From CAIJMI01 sp043798445 (GTDB lineage Bacteria; Patescibacteriota; Microgenomatia; UBA10105; UBA927): 64,000 bases of DNA. The position numbers and the translations under genes are program-made. Positions within the stretch are counted from its first letter, which is position 1, and every line of letters begins with the position of its first letter. The notes below the pieces were generated by a model that saw nothing but the letters and a program-made list of their open reading frames with translations, was not told where the DNA came from and made no database searches. This document shows positions 17,352 to 24,634 of the stretch, piece after piece. The stretch is taken from NCBI GenBank assembly GCA_043798445.1, contig JAZDOQ010000027.1, forward strand, positions 55,536 to 119,535, in the 5' to 3' direction.

Positions 17352-17902
17352 AACAACGAATACTCTTTGTGTGTGCTATTTGTTTATTTCTTTTTGCCGG
17401 CATGTGGCACACTGTTGTTGCGGTCAGTGATCCAACGTCATTGAAAAACGTTGCGGTTCGGGAAAAAATTGAATACGCATTGCCATACCCAGGCATCCTT
17501 CCAGATCATCCATTATATATAGTAAAACGCGTACGGGATTATATTTTGGAACGCGTCATAATGGAACCAGTGAGAAAAGGAGAATTCTATGTTCTCCAGG
17601 GAGATAAACGATTGAATATGGGAGTGATGCTTATTGGATCTGGAAAGGAACAGCTAGGGGAAAGTACCATATCAAAAGCTGAAAAATATATGGAGAAGTC
17701 AGTTCGGGCATTGTTGTCGTATCAAGCAACTGAAGCAATGGTTCCAACACATATTGCAGACAGGCTACGCATCTCCTTATCAAAACACGAAGAAGTGATC
17801 AATACAGTATTGTTAACAGTAAAAGAAGCACAAAAGAATGGACTAACAGAGTCGTTAACACGAGTTAAACTTCTGCAGGAAGAAGCAAAAAAGTTGAAAT
17901 AG
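17348..17902 (+). CDS. Secreted DUF5667-type protein
   Basis: A 184-aa protein with a signal peptide (hydrophobic core 5-24) followed by the hallmark sequence YPGILPDHPLYIVKRVRD, typical of the DUF5667 domain common in CPR and some Gram-positive bacteria. The rest is helical and charged (likely a helical bundle or coiled coil to the end). Function unknown; such proteins are presumed to sit in the envelope. Start at 17348: it overlaps the HD gene stop by 4 nt (ATGA), with a GGAG Shine-Dalgarno just upstream. Confidence 0.82.
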   Translation: MKQRILFVCAICLFLFAGMWHTVVAVSDPTSLKNVAVREKIEYALPYPGILPDHPLYIVKRVRDYILERVIMEPVRKGEFYVLQGDKRLNMGVMLIGSGKEQLGESTISKAEKYMEKSVRALLSYQATEAMVPTHIADRLRISLSKHEEVINTVLLTVKEAQKNGLTESLTRVKLLQEEAKKLK

Positions 17903-18030
17903 CGCGGTATTTAATGGTAATTGAATACATTGATGTTTAAGGAAGGGAAATATTTCCGTAGTTTTTCCTCACCAGCGCCTGTCCAAGGCTGTAAAAACAT
18001 ATTGACTGGTTTTGATACAGAAAAACTCTA

Positions 18031-18059
18031 TTGACCCCCCGTAATTAGTGTTCTACTAT
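18031..18059 (+). promoter_or_regulatory. Probable nrdR-nrdJ promoter
   Basis: TTGACC (18031-18036), a 17-nt spacer and TACTAT (18054-18059) form a sigma70-type promoter. The transcript would start near 18066, giving a leader of about 33 nt before nrdR, unlike the leaderless genes around it. Confidence 0.55.
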
Positions 18060-18067
18060 CATTGAGT

Positions 18068-18083
18068 CCACCATATATAGCGT
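18068..18083 (+). promoter_or_regulatory. NrdR-box-like operator
   Basis: CCACCATATATAGCGT matches the NrdR box consensus (aCaCwAtATaTwGtgt) at about 13 of 16 positions and lies at the predicted transcription start just upstream of nrdR itself. NrdR boxes normally occur in pairs; I could not find a convincing second box. Confidence 0.5.
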
Positions 18084-18098
18084 TTTATTTTTCACACT

Positions 18099-18545
18099 AT
18101 GAAATGTCCATACTGCGAATCAAAAGATACTGATGTTCTTGAAACGCGTGACAGTGAGGATTTGACGGTTACCCGAAGACGCCGCACGTGTCCAAAATGT
18201 GAAAAGCGATTTACGACATACGAGCGCGTTGAACACGTTCCGATTACTGTTATTAAAAAAGATAATCGAAGAGAAACATTTGACCGGGAAAAGTTAAGCC
18301 GCGGAATATGGCGGGCAAGCGGAAAAACAACGCTTTCCGCAAGTGACGTTGCAAAAATAGTGGATGAAGTAGAGCGGGAAATTATCAGCGGGGACACGAA
18401 CGAAGTGACAAGCAACGCAATTGGCATGCTTGTTGCCAAACGATTAAAAAAGTTAGATAAAATCGCATACATTCGATTTTCAAGCGTATTTAAACAATTT
18501 GTTGACATTGAAGATTTAGCAAAGGAAGTAAAGAAAATTTCTTAA
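18099..18545 (+). CDS. nrdR: Transcriptional repressor NrdR
   Basis: ATP/dATP-sensing repressor of ribonucleotide reductase genes. Seen: an N-terminal zinc ribbon with CPYC (3-6) and CPKC (about 31-34), the RRRRTC basic stretch that contacts DNA, then the ATP-cone domain (about 49-139) starting at VIKKDNRRETFDREKL. The 148-aa length is standard. It sits 25 nt before nrdJ in the same operon, and an NrdR-box-like site at 18068-18083 suggests that it represses its own operon. Confidence 0.97.
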   Translation: MKCPYCESKDTDVLETRDSEDLTVTRRRRTCPKCEKRFTTYERVEHVPITVIKKDNRRETFDREKLSRGIWRASGKTTLSASDVAKIVDEVEREIISGDTNEVTSNAIGMLVAKRLKKLDKIAYIRFSSVFKQFVDIEDLAKEVKKIS

Positions 18546-18570
18546 TATAGTGTAAGGAGGTGTATTTTTT

Positions 18571-20988
18571 ATGGAATTAACCGGCATTCGCAGTAAAGTA
18601 TTTTTAGATCGGTATGCATTAAAAGATGAAACAGGAGTTCCTATAGAAAAAACACCTGAGGACATGTGGCACCGCGTCGCGCATGCCGTTGCCAAAATGG
18701 AACCAGTGAAAGACCGTACGCACTGGGAAGAAAAATTTTATGACATCATGCAGGATTTTGTATTTGTCCCGGGCGGAAGAATTCTTTCCGGCGCAGGTAC
18801 CGGATACAAAGTGACATTTTATAATTGTTTTGTTATTCCTTCTCCAAAAGATTCACGCGGCGGTATTCTGTCAACACTTTCAAACATGGTGGAGATTATG
18901 GCGCGCGGCGGAGGGGTTGGTATTAACCTTTCAACGCTTCGTCCCCGCGGGTCAAGAGTTAAAAAAGTAAACGGCTTCTCATCAGGCCCTATTAATTGGG
19001 CAGAACTTTTTTCCGTTGCAACAAAGGATATTATTCAACAAGGCGGCACCAGAAGAGGTGCGCTTATGCTTATGCTTTGGGATTGGCATCCTGACATTGA
19101 AGAGTTCATCACGGTGAAACAGGATCTGACAAAAATAAACGGTGCAAATCTTTCGGTTTGTGTGTCCGATGCGTTTATGACAGCTGTTAAAAACGATGCA
19201 GATTGGAATTTGGTATTTCCGGACACTCAAGATCCTGACTATGATACAAAATGGGATGGATATATGCCAAATTGGATTGCATTTGGAAAAACACCAAAAA
19301 TCATCAAGACAGTAAAGGCACGGGATTTGTGGGACATGATTGCAAAAGCAGCATGGTCAAGTGCGGAGCCGGGAGTCGTGTTCATGGAGCGGTACAATAA
19401 ACAGTTTAATAACTACTATTATGAATTTGTTAACTGTGTAAATCCCTGCGGTGAAGAGGGATTACCATATTGGGGAGTTTGCAATCTGTGTTCCATTAAC
19501 CTTGCGGCGCTTGTTGGTGAAGATGGAGTTATGAATTATGCCCGTTTGGCAGAAGTTGCGAAAATTGGCGTTCGATTCCAGGATAACGTTGTTGATGCAG
19601 ATGTATATATTTTTGATGAGATCAAAAAAGTGCAGCTTGAAGGAGAACGGCGTATTGGACTTGGCACCATGGGACTTGGGGACGCACTTATTAAAATGAA
19701 AATCCGGTATGGTTCAAAAGAGAGCTTGGAAGTTATCGATAAAATTTATAAAATAATTCGGGATGCTGCGTATGAATCATCTATTTTGATTGCAAAAGAA
19801 AAAGGTGCGTTTCCAAAGATTGATAAGAAAAAGCACGTTGAAGGATATTTTGTCAGCCAACTTCCTGAGTCTTTGAAAAAACAACTGAAGCGTTATGGTA
19901 TTCGAAACTCTCTTCTGTTGCAACAAGCGCCAACAGGGTCAACATCCATGTTGTCAGGGGTTTCAAGCGGTATTGAACCGGTGTATGAATTTGAATACAT
20001 GAGACATGATAGATTGGGCGACCACGTGATCAGACACGAGCTGTATGATGCGTGGTTTGAACAATTCAAAAATGAACACGGAAGAGAACCGGCTAAACAA
20101 GACAGACCGGACTATTTTGCATCAGCAAATGATTTAACTCCGGAAAATCATGTTGAGGTGCAGGCTGCAATTCAAAAATATGTCGATGCATCTATCAGCA
20201 AAACGGTGAATGCACCTAATTGTCATACGGTTGAAGATGTAAAACGGATTTACACGCTCGCATATGATCTTGGATGTAAAGGAATTGCGTATATGCGGGA
20301 GGGGAGCAGGCAAGGAGTATTGACAAGAAAAGAAGAATTGAAAAAAGAAGAAGCAAAACCGGAAGTATTGGTGAGCCCGGAAGTAAAACCGAGACCCGCA
20401 ATCGTTCATGGGTCAACGTATCGTGTAGAAACACCTGTGGGACAAGCATATGTTACCGTAAACACAAATGGAGGAAATCAGCCTATTGAAGTATTTATTA
20501 ATGTCGGAAAAGCGGGAAGTGATGTAACTGCTATGGCTGAAGCGATGGGAAGACTCATTTCCCTTACACTTCGCATGGCGTCTCCCATTCCTCCAGTTGA
20601 GCGGGCGAGGAAGGTTGCTGCAGAGCTTATTGGTATTGGTGGCGCACGATCTCTTGGATTTGGGGAAAATCGAGTCCGTAGTCTTCCTGATGCAGTTGCA
20701 AAAGTGATTGACCGTCATTTTGGTTTTTTTGCAAAACATCGGCTGGATTCTGCCGGTACAGAACCGGATCGAGTAGCAGTAGAAAAAGGAAGGGTTGTCG
20801 AAGAACAGAATGGAGAAAATATTGAGGCGTTGCTTGCAAAAATGGGTGCAACGCCAAAAGTGGCTATCGCAGAGGAAAAAGACAATCGTATGGTAACAGT
20901 GGATCTATGTCCAAAATGCGGGGAGGGAACTCTCGTGTTTGAAGAATCGTGCAAAAAATGTTACAGCTGTGGATATAGTGAATGTTGA
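18571..20988 (+). CDS. nrdJ: Adenosylcobalamin-dependent (class II) ribonucleotide reductase
   Basis: Reduces ribonucleotides to deoxyribonucleotides using a radical from adenosylcobalamin; it is oxygen-independent. Seen: GGGVGINLSTLRPRG near residue 112, NPCGE (291-295), CNLCSIN with C304 and C307, PTGSTSMLSGVSSGIEP, the EGSRQG segment, a TSCPD domain (about 615-720) and a C-terminal Cys-rich tail (CPKCG...CKKCYSCGYSEC) that probably shuttles thiols and/or binds zinc. The 805-aa length fits NrdJ. A strong TAAGGAGG Shine-Dalgarno lies 10 nt upstream. The next gene makes its cofactor. Confidence 0.97.
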   Translation: MELTGIRSKVFLDRYALKDETGVPIEKTPEDMWHRVAHAVAKMEPVKDRTHWEEKFYDIMQDFVFVPGGRILSGAGTGYKVTFYNCFVIPSPKDSRGGILSTLSNMVEIMARGGGVGINLSTLRPRGSRVKKVNGFSSGPINWAELFSVATKDIIQQGGTRRGALMLMLWDWHPDIEEFITVKQDLTKINGANLSVCVSDAFMTAVKNDADWNLVFPDTQDPDYDTKWDGYMPNWIAFGKTPKIIKTVKARDLWDMIAKAAWSSAEPGVVFMERYNKQFNNYYYEFVNCVNPCGEEGLPYWGVCNLCSINLAALVGEDGVMNYARLAEVAKIGVRFQDNVVDADVYIFDEIKKVQLEGERRIGLGTMGLGDALIKMKIRYGSKESLEVIDKIYKIIRDAAYESSILIAKEKGAFPKIDKKKHVEGYFVSQLPESLKKQLKRYGIRNSLLLQQAPTGSTSMLSGVSSGIEPVYEFEYMRHDRLGDHVIRHELYDAWFEQFKNEHGREPAKQDRPDYFASANDLTPENHVEVQAAIQKYVDASISKTVNAPNCHTVEDVKRIYTLAYDLGCKGIAYMREGSRQGVLTRKEELKKEEAKPEVLVSPEVKPRPAIVHGSTYRVETPVGQAYVTVNTNGGNQPIEVFINVGKAGSDVTAMAEAMGRLISLTLRMASPIPPVERARKVAAELIGIGGARSLGFGENRVRSLPDAVAKVIDRHFGFFAKHRLDSAGTEPDRVAVEKGRVVEEQNGENIEALLAKMGATPKVAIAEEKDNRMVTVDLCPKCGEGTLVFEESCKKCYSCGYSEC

Positions 20989-20991
20989 TAT

Positions 20992-21555
20992 ATGTCAGTG
21001 TATACACGTATCGGCGACGACGGAACAACCGCACTTTTTGGTGGAAAACGTATTTTAAAATGCGAAGAGCTAGTTGATGTATATGGTTCCATCGACGAAC
21101 TTAATAGCTGGATCGGTGTGTTGTTTGCAACAACACTGAATGCAAAAAACAAAAAGATGTTGGGAGTAATTCAAAGTGACTTGTTTTTGATTGGAAGTAC
21201 GTTGGCGGGATGGAGAGGGGATATTTCTTCACTTGCAAAGAGAATTTTGGATATGGAACAGCGGATCGATGAAATTGAAAAAGTTGTTCCAAAGCTTTCC
21301 CATTTTATTTTTCCTGGAGGATCCAAAGAGGCAGCATTTGTTCATGTTGCAAGGAGTTTAACACGGCGTGTTGAACGACAAATGGTTGCATTTTTTTCAA
21401 AAAAACAACACGTGACTAAACAACAAAAAGACGATCAATACATTATTATTTCATACCTCAATCGATTATCTGACTTATTATTTATGACAGCACGAGATAT
21501 AAATACATCTGTTGGCGTTAAAGAAGTTATATGGAAAGGAACGTATGAAAAATAA
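20992..21555 (+). CDS. PduO-type cob(I)alamin adenosyltransferase
   Basis: Transfers the adenosyl group of ATP to cob(I)alamin, giving the adenosylcobalamin that NrdJ needs. Seen: the N-terminal signature YTRIGDDGTTALFGGKRI (ATP-binding TRxGDxGxT), the DELNSWIG helix, a FIFPGG strand, RSLTRRVER (canonical RxxxRRAER) and YLNRLSDLLF near the C-terminus. The 187-aa length is standard. It starts 3 nt after nrdJ and overlaps the DUF4430 gene by 11 nt, so translation is tightly coupled. Confidence 0.96.
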   Translation: MSVYTRIGDDGTTALFGGKRILKCEELVDVYGSIDELNSWIGVLFATTLNAKNKKMLGVIQSDLFLIGSTLAGWRGDISSLAKRILDMEQRIDEIEKVVPKLSHFIFPGGSKEAAFVHVARSLTRRVERQMVAFFSKKQHVTKQQKDDQYIIISYLNRLSDLLFMTARDINTSVGVKEVIWKGTYEK

Positions 21556-21967
21556 GTTGAATGCACGCACGGTTGTTCTAATTATTATGTGTGTGGCATT
21601 GGGTGGGTTGTTTGTAAAAAATGGGTTGGAATCAAAACAAGTTCAAAAAAGCACCGTTGAACAAACAGTAAAAAAACCAACGGTTAATATAACAATAAAT
21701 GATGGAGCATCTCTTATTGCTGAATCCGTCTCTGCGGGTACGCCATTTGAAGCACTCTCTCTTGTTGCTGAAAAAAAACAGATTTCTTTAATAACAAAAC
21801 AGTATGATTTTGGTATTTTTGTAAGCGGAGTTGGAGATGCGGTAACAACAAATGACTTTGGGTGGATCTATTATGTCAACAACATGTCGGGAGATGTTGC
21901 TGCTGACAAATATGAGTTAAAAGACGGTGATCAAGTTGAGTGGAAATTCGAAAAGTCAATTTTTTAA
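21545..21967 (+). CDS. Membrane-anchored DUF4430 (transcobalamin-like beta-grasp) protein
   Basis: A 140-aa protein with one N-terminal membrane helix (about 8-23), a short linker and a DUF4430 domain (about 45-140) carrying the typical YYVNN strand and the closing LKDGDQVEWKFE strand. DUF4430 is the fold at the C-terminus of animal cobalamin carriers (transcobalamin/intrinsic factor) and occurs in bacterial surface proteins linked to cobalamin. Its location directly behind the B12 adenosyltransferase and before a putative transporter supports an extracellular cobalamin-capturing role; this is inference. Start 21545 is fixed by the overlap with the preceding stop. Confidence 0.82.
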   Translation: MKNKLNARTVVLIIMCVALGGLFVKNGLESKQVQKSTVEQTVKKPTVNITINDGASLIAESVSAGTPFEALSLVAEKKQISLITKQYDFGIFVSGVGDAVTTNDFGWIYYVNNMSGDVAADKYELKDGDQVEWKFEKSIF

Positions 21968-21982
21968 GGAATAACGTAACAC

Positions 21983-22489
21983 ATGGAAATAATAACATTT
22001 ACTATTATTGGCATTCTCTCAAGACTTCTCCCACACCTCCCAAATATGACTGCGGTAGGAGCAACATCATTATTCATGGGTGCAACATATGGTGTGAAAA
22101 AAAGTCTGATCGTTCTTCTTGCAACAATGCTTATTGCAGACAGCATTATGGGGCTTCATTCAGTAATGTGGGCGACATACGGGTCATTATTTTTAGCTAT
22201 TCTCATTGGAAAGCATATTGTATCAAAGCGCAGCGCTGGATGGATTATTGGAGGAACACTTCTTTCTTCGGTCATCTTTTTTGTTATAACAAATTTTGCA
22301 GTGTGGCTTGCTCCAAATTTTATGTATGAAAAAACCCTATCAGGGCTTATTGCGTGTTACACGATGGCACTACCATTTTTTAGAAATACGGTTATTGGCG
22401 ATTTGGTGTATACAAGTATCTTTTTTGGTGGGTTTGCGTTTGTTACGTCCATAAAACAAAAATATTTAGTACGACAAATTAATCAGTAG
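21983..22489 (+). CDS. DUF6580-like membrane protein, putative vitamin transporter S-component
   Basis: A 168-aa protein with about five or six hydrophobic helices. It has the layout of ECF-transporter substrate-binding (S) components: short loops, the N-terminal segment RLLPHLPNMTAVGATSLFMG, and a conserved-looking aromatic/Asn loop (FAVWLAPNF). This resembles the DUF6580 'putative transport protein' family. Being last in the nrdR-nrdJ-adenosyltransferase-DUF4430 operon, its most likely cargo is a corrinoid; this is inference. No EcfA/EcfT energising module is visible in the window. Confidence 0.7.
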   Translation: MEIITFTIIGILSRLLPHLPNMTAVGATSLFMGATYGVKKSLIVLLATMLIADSIMGLHSVMWATYGSLFLAILIGKHIVSKRSAGWIIGGTLLSSVIFFVITNFAVWLAPNFMYEKTLSGLIACYTMALPFFRNTVIGDLVYTSIFFGGFAFVTSIKQKYLVRQINQ

Positions 22490-22500
22490 TTAAAAAATGT

Positions 22501-22605
22501 AAAGGATAGAGGAAGGTTGTGCAATTCAACCACTGTGCCGCAACGGTGACCCCCAAGTGGGGCTAGTCCGGAACTCTCCTTTATGTGTTCCCGAGCAGGA
22601 GGCCA
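22501..22605 (+). ncRNA. Cobalamin riboswitch (compact type) plus expression platform
   Basis: The aptamer shows the cobalamin core: a GTTGTGCAATTCAAC hairpin (P5/L5, 22517-22530), CACTG...CGGTG (P6, 22531-22548) enclosing GCCGCAAC, a CCCC/GGGG hairpin (22551-22562) and the AGTCCGGAAC segment (22565-22574) that corresponds to the conserved AGUCAGGA. It is closed by AAAGG/AGAG (22501-22511) pairing with CTCTCCTTT (22574-22582). CTCCT (22576-22580) can instead pair with AGGAG of the Shine-Dalgarno (22597-22601), so translation control is plausible; on that simple model ligand binding would free the Shine-Dalgarno, but an L5-L13 contact could reverse the sense. It precedes a gene of unknown function. 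Confidence 0.8.
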
Positions 22606-22608
22606 ATC

Positions 22609-24213
22609 ATGTATTGTGTACCAGAAAAAGAAATTTCTCTTCTTACCTATAAAGATAAATATTCCACGCTTCAAGAGGAACATCCTGAATGGACACCGCA
22701 TGAACTTCGTCTAACAAGTGCAATAGAATTACGTCCACAGTTTCAAGCTGATCGTGAAACAGCCGCCCGAGAAAATTTAGGGCTTCCGATGTGTGAAATT
22801 CCAGAAGCAGCTTTTACTATTACCGATGAAGGAAAAGTTTGGTATCCCAACTATGGAAGTGGTATAGGACTCATGCAGTTGAGTGAACGACAAAAGCGAT
22901 TAAGGCCCGAATACTATTCATCGGAAGAGCACGCTATTTCATTATTAATAGAAGAACAATTTACAAATGGCGCAACGGAAGTTGTAACAAGTTATGGAGA
23001 TAGGGACGTGGTGATTATGAGATATGATCCCATAACAAAAACAGGAACGACAGAAATTATAAATACCGCTGTCTTGTTGGAGAAAAAACACCAATCGATA
23101 CAAGAATTTATTTCTGAGCATTTCCCTAAATTGGAGTCAGTATCTGTTACAAAAAATGTTTTTCTGTTTGCAGATAAAAAAATGTCGTTAGAACAAGCGA
23201 AGAAAATTGTTCAACCAGTTTTGAAAGAGTTTGTTCCTTTTAAACAACAGCATTATATTGAAGACCAAAAATATAATGAAGTGATGGATCAGCAGAAAAA
23301 ACTGACATTTTTTCCATTGCCATTTTTGAGACATCCAATTATTGAAGAAACACAGCAGATTTCTGTTGCACCGTCTCTGAAAGAAAAACAAAAACGCATC
23401 GTTGTTACGGAGGAACCAATACAAAAAGCAAAAATTGTAGAGAAAACAAAAGTAATTACGAACGTTGAGCAATCAATGCAGACACACGTATCATATGAGT
23501 CAACATCTCATGTTCCAGTGCTCATATATCAGTTCTCAAAAAAAGAAGAGAAGAAAACAGAAAATTATCCTCAAATAGTACTACCTGTCACCACATTTGT
23601 AGTCGTGTCAGATGTACAAACAATTCCTACATACGCTGAAAAAATGCTCACAGTAACATTATCAGCAGTAAAACAAATATATGCCGAAGAAAAAGTTAAA
23701 GCAGATATGATGATGGGGGAACAGCATGCTTTTTATATACGTCAATTTAAAAAAATGGAACAAACGATTGATGAGCAATCTGCAATAGTTGAGGAAACAT
23801 ATACGCAAAAAATTGATCACAGTTTAGCGGAGGTGGACATGTTTTATGAAGTTGATCAAATATGTATCCAAGATATGCACACATTGATAGATAGTTTTGC
23901 GACACAAGTCAAACTAGGTGAGATTGCAACGGGTGTTAAAAAACTTGTATGGATGGAATCAAATGATCAAGCGGAATTGATACCTGTGGAGGAAGTAGAA
24001 ATAGTACAAGATGCAACGAAAACATTGCATAATCTCCTTCATTTTTTACGTAAAATTGTGCGTACATATTCTGGAAATGACGTTGTAAGAGAACGAGTCA
24101 TACAACGAATTGATTCAGATCAACAAGGGGGAGAGATTGAAGAATTGGAAGAATACCTAAACATTCTTCAAGCGAGGCAACTTCGCGGGCACATGTATGC
24201 GTTCGTGAATTGA
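22609..24213 (+). CDS. Unknown 534-aa protein behind a cobalamin riboswitch
   Basis: I do not recognise a family. There is no signal peptide or membrane helix. The first 180 residues look like a compact mixed domain (FTITDEGKVWYPNYGSG...YGDRDVVIMRYDP), the middle (about 230-340) is Lys/Glu/Gln-rich and low in complexity, and the C-terminal 200 residues are helical and acidic, probably coiled coil. The start at 22609 is set by AGGAGG (22597-22602) 6 nt upstream; a GTG at 22585 would lie in the riboswitch platform. The gene is followed by a short protein gene and the VirD4-like ATPase on the same strand, so it may be an accessory factor of that ATPase. Why B12 should control it is unclear. Confidence 0.8.
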   Translation: MYCVPEKEISLLTYKDKYSTLQEEHPEWTPHELRLTSAIELRPQFQADRETAARENLGLPMCEIPEAAFTITDEGKVWYPNYGSGIGLMQLSERQKRLRPEYYSSEEHAISLLIEEQFTNGATEVVTSYGDRDVVIMRYDPITKTGTTEIINTAVLLEKKHQSIQEFISEHFPKLESVSVTKNVFLFADKKMSLEQAKKIVQPVLKEFVPFKQQHYIEDQKYNEVMDQQKKLTFFPLPFLRHPIIEETQQISVAPSLKEKQKRIVVTEEPIQKAKIVEKTKVITNVEQSMQTHVSYESTSHVPVLIYQFSKKEEKKTENYPQIVLPVTTFVVVSDVQTIPTYAEKMLTVTLSAVKQIYAEEKVKADMMMGEQHAFYIRQFKKMEQTIDEQSAIVEETYTQKIDHSLAEVDMFYEVDQICIQDMHTLIDSFATQVKLGEIATGVKKLVWMESNDQAELIPVEEVEIVQDATKTLHNLLHFLRKIVRTYSGNDVVRERVIQRIDSDQQGGEIEELEEYLNILQARQLRGHMYAFVN

Positions 24214-24225
24214 ACCAGGTGTGAT

Positions 24226-24630
24226 ATGATGAAATATATGAATATCCTGCCTGATACAGGCATTACTGCCAGCTCTATTCCAACACCTTCTCAAGTCGTA
24301 GGTAACATCGGAAAAGAAAAAGAAGCAATGCCAACTCCTAGCTCAGAAGTATTTTTAAAAGATCTTGGAAAAGAAATGGAACTGCCAAAAGAAGTTGTAT
24401 CTGCAGGGGTGTCGATGAAACCAACGGTTGTTTCTATTTCACCCCCCGTTCAACGCTTAGGGGTAAAATCAGCAGGACAAAATGTAACAGTTACTACAAC
24501 GAGTGCGATCTCACTACCTCTTGCGGATGATCAAATGGCACAGGGATTGCACGCAAGTATTTCAAGTTCATTCAGATGGCTTGCTGAGTGGTGTCGTCAT
24601 CAACTAAAAGTGTTAGGCATTGTACAATAA
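24226..24630 (+). CDS. Small Pro/Ser/Val-rich protein of unknown function
   Basis: A 134-aa product without recognisable domains. The first 100 residues are rich in Pro, Ser, Thr and Val and look disordered; the last 30 (SFRWLAEWCRHQLKVLGIV) could form an amphipathic or membrane-associated helix. It lies between the riboswitch-controlled gene (12-nt gap) and the VirD4-like ATPase (4-nt gap), so a role as a linker or adaptor in that module is possible. ATG codons at 24226, 24229 and 24238 are all possible starts. Confidence 0.55.
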   Translation: MMKYMNILPDTGITASSIPTPSQVVGNIGKEKEAMPTPSSEVFLKDLGKEMELPKEVVSAGVSMKPTVVSISPPVQRLGVKSAGQNVTVTTTSAISLPLADDQMAQGLHASISSSFRWLAEWCRHQLKVLGIVQ

Positions 24631-24634
24631 TAAT

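Larger units (their letters stand above)
17903..18098 (+). other. Intergenic region holding the nrd promoter
   Basis: A 196-nt gap. The left part contains the palindrome GGAAATATTTCC (17946-17957), followed nearby by a T-run, which may act as a weak terminator for the preceding gene. The right part holds the promoter and the NrdR-box-like site described separately. I see no small coding frame or structured RNA that I can support. Confidence 0.5.
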
